DNA of 64,000 nucleotides. Source: Agrococcus jejuensis. GTDB taxonomy: Bacteria > Actinomycetota > Actinomycetes > Actinomycetales > Microbacteriaceae. The translations under genes and the position numbers were made by a program. Positions 53,737 to 61,962 of the stretch are shown here, piece after piece. The DNA lies in NCBI RefSeq assembly GCF_007679035.1, contig NZ_VEFR01000001.1, positions 1,135,925 to 1,199,924 of the forward strand. Direction: 5' to 3'. Below the pieces are notes generated by a model. The model saw only the letters and a list, made by a program, of their open reading frames with translations. It did not search any database and was not told the origin of the DNA. Numbering within the stretch: the first letter of the stretch is position 1; the number at the start of each line of letters is the position of its first letter.

Positions 53737-54870
53737 TCACGGCGTGTCGCGCACCTCCAGGGCGAGCCACGCGTCGGGCGCGTCGACCCGGATCCCGCTC
53801 GGCGCCGCGGCGAACGCGGCCTCGCCCCGCGCGAGCTCCAGCCGCTCCCCCGCGACCTCGACGATCGTCGGCGACGCAGCGAGCACGATGGCGCAGGCCG
53901 CGGCCCCCGCGGCGTGCTCGCCCTCGACGTGGCGCAGCTCGAACGCCGCATCGGGTCGATACGCCGTGGCGCCGGGCAGCGCGATCGGATGCAGCATCGG
54001 GTCGTCGACGGGCGTCACGTCGACGATGCGCAGCAGCTCGTCGCGATCGACGTGCTTCGGGGTGAGGCCGCCGCGCAGCACGTTGTCGCTCGCCTCCATG
54101 AGCTCGATGCCGAGCCCCGAGAGGTAGGCGTGCAGGTTGCCGGCCGGCAGGAACACGCCCTCGCCGGGCGCGAGCGAGACGCGGTGCAGCATGAGCGCGG
54201 TCGCGATGCCGGCGTCGCCCGAGTAGTCGGCGTGCAGGCGGGCGACGGTGTCGGCCGCGGCGGCGTGCTCGGCCGGCAGCGAGGGCGCGGCGGCGACGAC
54301 GGCCGCGACCACGGCATCCACCTCGTCGCCCCCGGCGAGGAGCCATGCGAGCGCATCGCGCGTCGACGCTCGCACGCGATCGGCGTAGGGCACGACGCGC
54401 GCGTCGAGCGCGACGAGCGCGTCGAGCACCGCGAGCGTGCGCTCGCTGGGCTGGAAGCCCGAGAGGGCCTCGAACGGCGTGACGGCGACGATGAGCTCGG
54501 GCTTCGAGCGCGGGTCCTTGTACGAGCGGTGCGACGCGTCGAGCGGCACGCCGGCCGCCTCCTCGGCCGCGAACCCGGCCTGCGCCTGCGCCGTCGACGG
54601 ATGCACCTGCAGCGAGAGCGCGTGCGCCGCCGCGAGCACCTTCAGCAGGATGCCGGGCTGCGCAGCCCCCGCGGCGGCGAGCGCCGCGTCGAGCGGGGTG
54701 CCGTCGTCGAGCCGAGCGGGCCACGCGGGGTGGGCGCCGAGCCACACCTCGGCCTCGGGGCCGCCGGACGGCGCCGTGCCGAGGTAGTCGGCGACGAGCG
54801 TCTCGCTGCCCCATGCGTAGTCGCGCACCGCGTTGGCGATGCGCACGAGTGCCACGGAGGTCGCTGCCAT
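53737..54870 (-). CDS. manA: Mannose-6-phosphate isomerase, class I
   Basis: ManA converts fructose 6-phosphate to mannose 6-phosphate, the first step to GDP-mannose. The 377-residue protein has the zinc ligands in SLQVHPS (Gln88, His90), the YKDPRSKPELIVAV segment, and MEASDNVLRGGLTPKHVD near residue 255. The cupin fold and length agree with type I isomerases. TAGGGT (54879-54884, minus) lies eight bases before the ATG. Its nearness to whiB2 and phosphomannomutase suggests the cluster supplies mannose for the envelope polymers encoded around it. Confidence 0.94.
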   Translation of the reverse strand: MAATSVALVRIANAVRDYAWGSETLVADYLGTAPSGGPEAEVWLGAHPAWPARLDDGTPLDAALAAAGAAQPGILLKVLAAAHALSLQVHPSTAQAQAGFAAEEAAGVPLDASHRSYKDPRSKPELIVAVTPFEALSGFQPSERTLAVLDALVALDARVVPYADRVRASTRDALAWLLAGGDEVDAVVAAVVAAAPSLPAEHAAAADTVARLHADYSGDAGIATALMLHRVSLAPGEGVFLPAGNLHAYLSGLGIELMEASDNVLRGGLTPKHVDRDELLRIVDVTPVDDPMLHPIALPGATAYRPDAAFELRHVEGEHAAGAAACAIVLAASPTIVEVAGERLELARGEAAFAAAPSGIRVDAPDAWLALEVRDTP

Positions 54871-54909
54871 CGAAGCCGACCCTATCGCCGGGCGCGGCTC
54901 AGCCGTGCG

Positions 54910-56280
54910 TCACGCGTCCGCGTCGGCCGCGACGCGCTCGAGCAGGTCGTCGCACGGCACCGCGACCACCCGGGCGCCGGGCACGACGCGCAGCTCGGCG
55001 ACCGTCGCGCCCGCCTCGCACGCGGCCTCGGCCTCGTCGACCTGCGCCTGCCAGCCCGGCTGCCCCTCGCGCATCGAGCCCGAGAGGGGCGAGAGCAGCG
55101 CCATCGCCGCGACGAGCGCGACGGCCACCGACGCGACGGCGACGCGGAGCGCGCGCGATGCACGCGTCGCAGCCGATCGGCGACGCGCGAGACGGTCGAG
55201 CACGACGCCCACGGCGAGCGGCACCTGCGCGGCCACGAGCATCCCCGCGCCGACGCCGTAGCGCACGGCGAGCAGAACGGTCGCCCACTCGTCGCCCTCG
55301 CGCCACGCGTAGTCGAGGGCGTCGAACGGCGTCGCGAGCACCGAGCCGCCGAAGACGCACGCCGACACGAGGCACGTCGCCACCGACGCGACGCGCTGCC
55401 TCGCGTCGCCCCAGACCAGCACCACGACGACGGCGAGCGCGAACGGCACGAGCACGAGGAGCGACGGACCGAGCCCGACGGTGCGCAGCCCCTCGAGCGC
55501 CGCCTGGGCGTCGGGCACGAGCAGGGGCCGCACCGCCGAGACGAGCCAGCCGACCACGACGTCGGCCACGTCGATGCCGCTGCCCTGCGCGATCGGGCGG
55601 GGCGCCGCGATCCACGTGACGACCTGTCCTGCCACGCCGATGCCGAAGGCCGCGACGATCGGCAGCATCCGCTCGCGCATCCACGCGAGCCGCGCGATCG
55701 CGAGCGGCAGCAGCAGCAGCGTCTGCACCTCGGTCAGCGTCGCCGCGAGCATCGCGACGGCGACGATCGACGCCGACCACCACGCGCGCGGCCGCCACAG
55801 CAGCATCCACAGCGCGAGCCACAGGCAGTACGTGTGGAGGTTCGCGAGGTTCGCGAGCACCTCGAGGCCCGCGAGCGGCACGACGACCGGCACGAGGCCG
55901 AGCGCCACACGCGCGACGCGCGACGCGACGACGTCGCGGGCGAGGAGCACCGTGGCGCCGGCGATCGCGGCGAGCACGAGCACGCTCGCCACCTGCGTCG
56001 CGAGGCCGTAGCGCTCGAGCGGCAGCCCCTGCGCGAGCGCCGAGAGGATGCGCGGCACGAGGTGCTGGTACCCGGCGTACGGCTCGAGCAGCACGTGCCA
56101 CGGGCCGGCCTCGATCCCCCGCAGCAGGAAGAGCTCGCCGTCCTCGGCGTAGACCACGTCGCGCTGCGCGGCGGGGATGCGCCAGAGCCAGAAGAGCACG
56201 GTGGCGAGCGCGACGCCGAGCGCGAGCGCACTGTCGATCATCCACGGACGACGGGCATCCGGATTGGCGGATCGCTCCAA
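54910..56280 (-). CDS. Multispanning membrane protein, possible GT-C-like enzyme
   Basis: A 456-residue protein with about 11 membrane segments and, in the first external loop, VYAEDGELFLLRG followed by EPYAGYQHLVPRIL. The acidic residues in this loop and the overall topology resemble polyprenol-phosphate-sugar-dependent GT-C transferases. This would suit the nearby polyprenol-phosphate mannose synthase, but the family is not confirmed. The C-terminus is an external domain with three cysteines. I chose TTG 56280 because GGAGG lies nine bases before it. ATG 56241 is the other option. Confidence 0.75.
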   Translation of the reverse strand: MERSANPDARRPWMIDSALALGVALATVLFWLWRIPAAQRDVVYAEDGELFLLRGIEAGPWHVLLEPYAGYQHLVPRILSALAQGLPLERYGLATQVASVLVLAAIAGATVLLARDVVASRVARVALGLVPVVVPLAGLEVLANLANLHTYCLWLALWMLLWRPRAWWSASIVAVAMLAATLTEVQTLLLLPLAIARLAWMRERMLPIVAAFGIGVAGQVVTWIAAPRPIAQGSGIDVADVVVGWLVSAVRPLLVPDAQAALEGLRTVGLGPSLLVLVPFALAVVVVLVWGDARQRVASVATCLVSACVFGGSVLATPFDALDYAWREGDEWATVLLAVRYGVGAGMLVAAQVPLAVGVVLDRLARRRSAATRASRALRVAVASVAVALVAAMALLSPLSGSMREGQPGWQAQVDEAEAACEAGATVAELRVVPGARVVAVPCDDLLERVAADADA

Positions 56281-56353
56281 CTTCGTCCGCCTCCGATCGG
56301 CCCGCGTTCGGCTCGACGCTACAGGCGGCGAGCGGTCGGCCCCGTCACCGACC

Positions 56354-56359
56354 TAGGCT
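56354..56359 (+). promoter_or_regulatory. Possible -10 element (TAGGCT)
   Basis: TAGGCT lies 32 bases before the acyl-CoA dehydrogenase ATG, followed by a GAAGGAG ribosome site. It is the same hexamer as before the tRNA gene. Confidence 0.4.
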
Positions 56360-56391
56360 GACGGCGCGTCCGATCGGAGCGAAGGAGCCCC

Positions 56392-57567
56392 ATGACCCTC
56401 ACGCCGCTGCCCAGCGACTTCTACCTGATGGAGTCGCAGCTCACCGAGCGCGAGCAGGAGGCCATCGCGGCCCTGCGCGCCGCGATGGAGCCCATGCGCG
56501 CCGTCGTCGACGAGCACTGGCATCGCGACGAGTTCCCCATGGACGTGATCCCCGCGATCGCGGCGACCGGCGTGCTGGGGCACTCCTGGGAGGAGACGCA
56601 GACCTTCCCCGCCTCCGCCGTCTACCGCGGCTGGGCTGCGCTCGAGATGGCGCGCGTCGATGCCTCGCTCTCGACGTTCGTCGGCGTGCAGAACGGCCTC
56701 GCCGCCGGCTCGATCGGCGCCTGCGGCTCGCCCGAGCAGCGCGCCGAGTGGCTGCCGCGCCTGGCCTCCGGCGAGATCATCGGCGCCTTCGGCCTCACCG
56801 AGCCGCTCTCGGGCTCCGACTCCGCCCGCGGCCTGCGCACGACCGCGCGCCGCGAGGGCGACGAGTGGGTGCTCGATGGCGCCAAGCGATGGATCGGCAA
56901 CGCGACGTTCGCCGACGTCGTCATCGTCTGGGCGAAGGACGTCGCCGACGGCCAGGTGAAGGGCTTCATCGTGCCCACGACGACCCCCGGGTTCACCGCG
57001 ACGAAGATCGAGCGCAAGATCGCGCTGCGCATGGTGCAGAACGCCGACATCGTGCTCGAGGGCGTGCGGGTGCCCGAGTCGATGCGCCTGCAGCGCGCCG
57101 AGTCGTTCCGCGACACCGCGCGCGTGCTGCGCCTCACGCGCGCCGAGGTGGCGTGGGCCGCGGTCGGCGTCATGGCGGGCGCCTACGAGGCCGCCGTGCG
57201 GTACACGAGCGAGCGCGAGCAGTTCGGCCAGCCCATCGCGGGCCACCAGCTCGTGCAGGACCTGCTCGCGAAGTCCCTCGGCGCCATCACGGCGTGCATC
57301 GCCCTGTGCGTGCAGGTGTCGCGGATGCAGGACGAGGACACGCAGGACGACGCGCACTCGGCGCTCGCGAAGGCGTACACGACCGCGCGGATGCGCGAGG
57401 TCGTCGCCTGGTGCCGCGAGGTGTGCGGCGGCAACGGCATCGTCACCGACCACGACGTCGCCCGCTTCTTCGCCGACGCCGAGGCCCTCTACTCGTACGA
57501 GGGGACGTTCCAGATGAACCAGCTCATCGTCGGCCGCGCGATCACGGGACGGGCTGCGTTCGCCTGA
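56392..57567 (+). CDS. Acyl-CoA dehydrogenase, glutaryl-CoA dehydrogenase-like
   Basis: A 391-residue flavoenzyme. FGLTEPLSGSD near residue 133, KRWIGNATFADVVIVWAK near 163, REQFGQPIAGHQLVQ near 278 and the catalytic glutamate in YSYEGTFQMN near 367 (in the position used by glutaryl-CoA dehydrogenase) are clear. Such enzymes oxidise acyl-CoA and pass electrons to ETF. The sequence looks closer to glutaryl-CoA/isobutyryl-type enzymes than to long-chain ones. It stands alone among envelope genes, and its 3' end overlaps the convergent mannose synthase gene by 26 bases. Confidence 0.94.
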   Translation: MTLTPLPSDFYLMESQLTEREQEAIAALRAAMEPMRAVVDEHWHRDEFPMDVIPAIAATGVLGHSWEETQTFPASAVYRGWAALEMARVDASLSTFVGVQNGLAAGSIGACGSPEQRAEWLPRLASGEIIGAFGLTEPLSGSDSARGLRTTARREGDEWVLDGAKRWIGNATFADVVIVWAKDVADGQVKGFIVPTTTPGFTATKIERKIALRMVQNADIVLEGVRVPESMRLQRAESFRDTARVLRLTRAEVAWAAVGVMAGAYEAAVRYTSEREQFGQPIAGHQLVQDLLAKSLGAITACIALCVQVSRMQDEDTQDDAHSALAKAYTTARMREVVAWCREVCGGNGIVTDHDVARFFADAEALYSYEGTFQMNQLIVGRAITGRAAFA

Positions 57568-58282
57568 CGCGTCGCGCGCGGCGCCCGAGGCCCCAGCCGG
57601 TGACCTTGACGAGCGCCTCCACGACGATGCCCATCGACATCTTCGAGACGCCGGCAGCGCGCTCGGCGAACGCGATGGGCACCTCGACGATCGTGGCGTG
57701 CGCGTCGTCCGACGCGATCGTCATCTCGATCTGGAAGGCGTAGCCGCGCGAGTCGATCGCGTCGAGGTCGATCGCGTCGAGCAGCGCGGAGCGGTAGGCG
57801 CGGAAGCCCGCCGTCATGTCGTGCACGTCGATGCCGAGCAGCAGGCGCGCGTAGGCATTCGCGCCGCGCGACAGCGCCTGGCGGTGGATGGGCCAGTCGA
57901 CGACGCTCCCACCGGGGATCCAGCGCGAGCCGATCGCGAGGTCGGCGCCTGCCTCGACGGCGTCGAGCATCTGCGGCAGGCGCTCCGGCGGATGCGAGCC
58001 GTCGGCGTCCATCTCCACGAGCACGTCGTAGCCGCGCGCGAGCCCCTCGCGGAACCCTGCGACGTAGGCGGCGCCGAGGCCGCGCTTCTCGCTGCGGTGC
58101 AGCACGGCGATGCGCGAGTCCTTCGCGGCCATCTCCTCGGCGAGCTCGCCGGTGCCGTCCGGGCTGCCGTCGTCGATGACGAGCACGTGCACGTCGGGCG
58201 CCGACTCGAGCAGACGCCGCAGCGTCGTGGGCAGCGAGTCGCGCTCGTCGTACGTGGGCACGAGCACCAAGGTCCCTGGCAA
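57542..58282 (-). CDS. Polyprenol-phosphate mannose synthase (Ppm1/DPM-type)
   Basis: A 246-residue GT-A enzyme that transfers mannose from GDP-mannose to polyprenol phosphate, the membrane donor for extracytoplasmic mannosylation. LVLVPTYDERDSLP near residue 5, VIDDGSPDGTGELA near 36, the DxD motif in VEMDADGSHPPERLP near 89, and SRWIPGGSVVDWP match the family closely. The TTG at 58282 is chosen because GGAGGAG lies at proper distance before it and the family begins here. It has no membrane part, so it is a single-domain form. The GDP-mannose genes in this window supply it. Confidence 0.93.
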   Translation of the reverse strand: MPGTLVLVPTYDERDSLPTTLRRLLESAPDVHVLVIDDGSPDGTGELAEEMAAKDSRIAVLHRSEKRGLGAAYVAGFREGLARGYDVLVEMDADGSHPPERLPQMLDAVEAGADLAIGSRWIPGGSVVDWPIHRQALSRGANAYARLLLGIDVHDMTAGFRAYRSALLDAIDLDAIDSRGYAFQIEMTIASDDAHATIVEVPIAFAERAAGVSKMSMGIVVEALVKVTGWGLGRRARRVRRTQPVP

Positions 58283-58419
58283 TGCAGCTCCTCCGGTCGA
58301 GGTCTCGCCGATCCTGGCACACCCGGTGCGGTGCGGCATGAACGGGAGGTGTCCACTCGGGGGTTCGCAGCGGGAGCGCCTGCCGGATCGGCGCGCGCCC
58401 GCGTGCGACGATGGACGGC

Positions 58420-59688
58420 ATGACTTCCCGGCCGGCATCGCTGCTGGCCGGATGGGCGATCGCGCTGCTCGCGGCGGGCGACGCCGTGCGCTACGCGGTG
58501 GGCTATGCGGGCTGGGCCGTCGTGTGCGGGCTGACGCTGGTCGCCGCCGTCGTCGTGCTCGTGCGCGCCCGTCCACGGCTGCGCGCCATGCCGATCGCGC
58601 TCGCCATGCTGCTCGCGCTCATGCTGCTGTCGGCGATCTGGGCGGTCGCGCCGCTCGCGACGCTGCTCGGCGCCGCGCTCCAGGTGGCGACCGCGGTCGC
58701 GGGGCTGCTGCTCGCGCGGCTCGAGCCCGAGCGTCTGCTCACGATCCTGCACCGCGTGCTGCAGGGCATCCTGGCGCTGTCGATCGCCTTCGAGCTCGTC
58801 GTCGCGCTCGTGGTCGGCGGCCGCGTGTACCCGCTCGTGCCCATGCCCGGCGTGACCTCGTACGGGCCCGACTCCCCCGCCTCGTACGCATGGTCGCGCG
58901 GGCTGCTGCTCGAGGGCGGCCGCATCCAGGGCATCGTCGGCAACGCGAACCTGCTCGCGATGCTCGCGCTCCTCGCGCTCGTGCTCGCCGCGTGCCTCGC
59001 CGCGTCGGGCAGGCTGCGTGCGTGGCCGGCGTGGATCGCGCTGCCGCTCGTCGTGCTGGCGCTCACGCGCTCGGCGACGGTGCTCGTGGCGCTGGCGGTC
59101 GTCGCGGTCGTCGCGGCGCTCGTCGTCGCCTGGCGCCGTCTCTCGCCGCGCGCGTTCCGCTGGACGCTCGTCGGCCTCGGCGCCGCCGTCGTCGGTGGCG
59201 CGATCGTCGTCGCCGTCGCGCGGGACGCGCTGCTGGCGCTGCTCGGCCGCGACGGCGACCTCACGGGCCGCACCGACATCTGGGCCGCCGTCGTCGACCA
59301 GTGGCTGCGGAACCCCGTCGTGGGCACGGGCTGGGTCGGCTACTGGCCGCCGTTCGCCGAGCCCTACGACGACCTCGCGGTGCACGACGGCGTCGTCTAC
59401 CTGCAGGCGCACTCGGTCGTGCTCGACCTGCTCATGCAGATCGGCGTCGTGGGCCTGCTCGCCTGGATCGCGCTGCAGGCGACGACGGCGATCGGCGCGA
59501 TCCGCTGGATGCGCGCCGCCCCCGCCGGCGACGGCGCGCTGCGCGCGACGCCGCTGCTCGTGCTCGCCGCGCTCGTCGCCCAGGGGCTCGCGGAGTCGCG
59601 ACCGCTCATCGAGCTCGGGTTCGCGCTGCTCGTCGCGTTCGCGTGGCTGCTGCCCGCGCGATCGCGCTCGCAGGCGGTGGCCGCGTGA
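58420..59688 (+). CDS. O-antigen ligase-family membrane protein (first of pair)
   Basis: A 422-residue protein with about 11 membrane segments and a large external loop near residues 285-335. The loop carries GRTDIWAAVVDQWLRNPVVGTGWVGYW and QAHSVVLDLLMQIG (key parts: GRTDIW, NPVVGTGW, AHSVVLD), the signature of Wzy/WaaL-type polymerases and ligases that use lipid-linked glycans. ATG 58420 is chosen because GACGAT lies seven bases before it. ATG 58411 is also possible. It overlaps the next gene by four bases (GTGA), so both are made together. Which step it catalyses is unknown. Confidence 0.88.
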   Translation: MTSRPASLLAGWAIALLAAGDAVRYAVGYAGWAVVCGLTLVAAVVVLVRARPRLRAMPIALAMLLALMLLSAIWAVAPLATLLGAALQVATAVAGLLLARLEPERLLTILHRVLQGILALSIAFELVVALVVGGRVYPLVPMPGVTSYGPDSPASYAWSRGLLLEGGRIQGIVGNANLLAMLALLALVLAACLAASGRLRAWPAWIALPLVVLALTRSATVLVALAVVAVVAALVVAWRRLSPRAFRWTLVGLGAAVVGGAIVVAVARDALLALLGRDGDLTGRTDIWAAVVDQWLRNPVVGTGWVGYWPPFAEPYDDLAVHDGVVYLQAHSVVLDLLMQIGVVGLLAWIALQATTAIGAIRWMRAAPAGDGALRATPLLVLAALVAQGLAESRPLIELGFALLVAFAWLLPARSRSQAVAA

Positions 59689-60965
59689 GGCGCTTCCTCG
59701 AGGTCGCCGACCATCTGCTCGGACAGGCCCGCACGATCCAGGCGCTCACGACGGCGGCGATCGGCGCCGCCGTGCTCGCACCGCTCATCGTGCGCCTGTC
59801 GGGATGGGCGGGGCTCGGCGGCGTGCTCGTCGTGCTCGTCGTGCTCGCCGCCGGCTCGCTGTGGGCCATGCGCCTCGAGCTCGAGGTGCGCTACGTGCCC
59901 GTGACGCTCGCGGCGTTCGTCGTCTACGCGGCGCTGTCGATCGTGTGGTCGCGCTACACGGGCGCGGCCGCGCTCGGCGTGCTCGAGCTCGTCGCGTTCG
60001 GGCTGCTGGGGGCCTACGTGGCGCTCACGCGCGACACCTCGCAGATCGTGCGCGCGTTCGGCGGCGTGCTGCGGGCGACGCTGCTGGGCTCGTTCGTCGT
60101 CGAGATGCTGCTGGGCGTCGTGCTCGACATGCCGTTGCCCGGCCTCGGCGTGCACGGCAACCTCATCCGGCTGGGGCCCGTGCAGGGCCTGCTCGGCCGC
60201 GCCGAGGTCATGGGCATCGTCGCGGTGCTCGCCCTCGTGACGTTCGTCGTCGAGCTGCGGATGCGCTCGCTGCCGATGTGGCCGGGGCTCGCGTGGGTGG
60301 GCGGCGCCATCGCCGCGCTGCTGCTCACGCGCTCGTCGACCGCGCTCGTGCTCGCCGTCGTCGCGCTGGCCGCCTACGGCGCCCTCGCGTTCATCCGCGC
60401 CGCCGAGCCGCAGCTGCGCACGAGCAGGCAGGTCGCCGTCGCGCTCGTCGCGGTCGCGGCGGGCGTGATCGTGTACGCGGCGCGGTGGCCGCTCGTGCAG
60501 CTGCTCGGCGGCACGACCGAGGCCCTGTACCGCATCGACGTGTGGCGGCAGGTGCTCGCGCTGCAGCGCGTGCAGTCGCAGTGGCTCGAGGGTCGCGGCT
60601 TCGTGGGCCGCTGGAACCTCGACGTCGCGCCGTACTCCGAGATCGCGAACGTGCAGTCGCGCGAGGTCGTCGACGCGTCGAACGCGTACATCGACGCGCT
60701 CGTGCAGGTGGGCGCGCTCGGCTTCGCGCTCTTCCTGCTCGCCCTGCTCGCGGCGACGGGTCGGTCGTGGCTGCTCGCGTCGCGCAAGCGCTCCGTCGTC
60801 TACATGTGGCCCGCCGTGGTGCTCGCCGTCATGGTGGCGTCGGGCTTCGCGACGAGCATCATGCTCTACGAGCTCGGCTGGCTGCTCGTCGTGGTGTGCG
60901 CCGTGAAGGCCTCGCACCAGATCACGTGGCGCTCGGCGCTCGACGTGCGCCCTCCCGCCGGCTGA
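59685..60965 (+). CDS. O-antigen ligase-family membrane protein (second of pair)
   Basis: A 426-residue protein of the same type, with about 11 membrane segments and an external loop containing YRIDVWRQVLAL, GRGFVGRWN and DASNAYIDALVQVGALG. The arginine and tryptophan before the loop and the asparagine/tyrosine pair replace the arginine/histidine arrangement of the first protein, so the two are related but distinct. The GTG overlaps the stop of the first. Tandem genes suggest two polymer-transfer steps, for example polymerase and ligase. The substrate is unknown. Confidence 0.88.
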   Translation: MRRFLEVADHLLGQARTIQALTTAAIGAAVLAPLIVRLSGWAGLGGVLVVLVVLAAGSLWAMRLELEVRYVPVTLAAFVVYAALSIVWSRYTGAAALGVLELVAFGLLGAYVALTRDTSQIVRAFGGVLRATLLGSFVVEMLLGVVLDMPLPGLGVHGNLIRLGPVQGLLGRAEVMGIVAVLALVTFVVELRMRSLPMWPGLAWVGGAIAALLLTRSSTALVLAVVALAAYGALAFIRAAEPQLRTSRQVAVALVAVAAGVIVYAARWPLVQLLGGTTEALYRIDVWRQVLALQRVQSQWLEGRGFVGRWNLDVAPYSEIANVQSREVVDASNAYIDALVQVGALGFALFLLALLAATGRSWLLASRKRSVVYMWPAVVLAVMVASGFATSIMLYELGWLLVVVCAVKASHQITWRSALDVRPPAG

Positions 60966-60986
60966 GGGGTGGCCTCCGACCCCCGA

Positions 60987-60992
60987 TAGGCT
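60987..60992 (+). promoter_or_regulatory. Possible -10 element for the epimerase gene (TAGGCT)
   Basis: TAGGCT lies 25 bases before the ATG at 61018 and is followed by an AGGGAGG ribosome site. No clear -35 box is present. Confidence 0.4.
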
Positions 60993-61017
60993 CGACGGAC
61001 GCCACGAGGGAGGTCGC

Positions 61018-61884
61018 ATGTCGAACGCTGCGCACACGGTCGTCACCGGAGCCGGAGGGTACGTCGCCCGGCATGTCGTCAGGGCCCTGCTCGACGACGG
61101 GGTGGCCGTGACGGCGATCGTACGCCCCGGATCGTCGGCCGTCGTCGACGAGCGCGCGACGCGGCTCGAGCTCGACGTGCTCGCGGACCCCGAGGGCCTC
61201 GCTCGACTGGGCGAGACGGGCCCGACGGCGCTCATCCACGCGGCATGGCAGGACGGCTTCCGCCATGCGGCACCGTCGCACATGGAGCTGCTGTCGTCGC
61301 ACGTGCGCTTCCTGACGGCGGTCGCCGAGTGGCCGAGCCTCGAGCGCCTCGCGGTGCTCGGCACCATGCACGAGATCGGCTACGTCGAGGGCGCGATCGA
61401 CGCGGACACCCCGACGAACCCGACGACGCTGTACGGCATCGCGAAGGACGCGCTGCGACGCTGGATGCTCGCGGCGCTCGGCGGCCGCGACGACCTGTCG
61501 GTGTCGTGGCTGCGCTGCTACTACATCTACGGCGACGACGAGGGCGGCCAGTCGATCTTCGCGAAGCTCCTCTCCGCGTCGGCGGAGGGCAAGACCTCGT
61601 TCCCGTTCACGACGGGCAAGACCCTCTACGACTTCATCCCCGTCGACGAGCTCGGCAGGCAGATCGCGGCCGTGTCGGAGCAGTCGGCGATCGACGGCGT
61701 CATCAACTGCTGCACGGGCGAGCCCGAGTCGCTCGCGTCGCGCGTGACGGGCTACATCGCCGAGCACGACCTCGGGCTCGAGCTCGAGTACGGCGCCTTC
61801 CCCGACCGCCCCTACGACTCCCCCGGCGTCTGGGGCGACGCGACGCGCATCCGCGAGATCATGGCGGCCCGCGCCGCACGCTGA
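61018..61884 (+). CDS. NAD-dependent epimerase/dehydratase-family protein
   Basis: A 288-residue extended SDR. The cofactor motif TGAGGYVARHV is at residues 10-20, the segment ALIHAAWQDGF follows near 77, and the catalytic pair YGIAKDA (about 141-147) and YYIYGDDEGG near 163 are present. Such proteins make or modify nucleotide sugars, for example by epimerisation, reduction or dehydration. Its position after the two ligase-like genes suggests a sugar for the same polymer. A strong hairpin separates it from the convergent surface protein gene. Confidence 0.9.
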   Translation: MSNAAHTVVTGAGGYVARHVVRALLDDGVAVTAIVRPGSSAVVDERATRLELDVLADPEGLARLGETGPTALIHAAWQDGFRHAAPSHMELLSSHVRFLTAVAEWPSLERLAVLGTMHEIGYVEGAIDADTPTNPTTLYGIAKDALRRWMLAALGGRDDLSVSWLRCYYIYGDDEGGQSIFAKLLSASAEGKTSFPFTTGKTLYDFIPVDELGRQIAAVSEQSAIDGVINCCTGEPESLASRVTGYIAEHDLGLELEYGAFPDRPYDSPGVWGDATRIREIMAARAAR

Positions 61885-61912
61885 CGGTCGCGCAGCATGC
61901 CTGCGCACGACG

Positions 61913-61942
61913 CGACCCCGGTGCCCGTCGGCACCGGGGTCG
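61913..61942. terminator. Bidirectional terminator hairpin
   Basis: A perfect 13-pair stem (61913-61925 with 61930-61942) encloses the loop CGTC, between two convergent genes. It has no T-run. Its left arm starts 29 bases after the epimerase stop and its right arm ends 20 bases before the stop of the opposite gene. Confidence 0.7.
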
Positions 61943-61962
61943 TCGTCTGCGCGGGTGGCGCG

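Noticed and set aside
53000..61000. Insertion sequence or prophage remnants in the envelope region
   Set aside because: No transposase or integrase motif, terminal inverted repeat or target duplication was found, and base composition is even.
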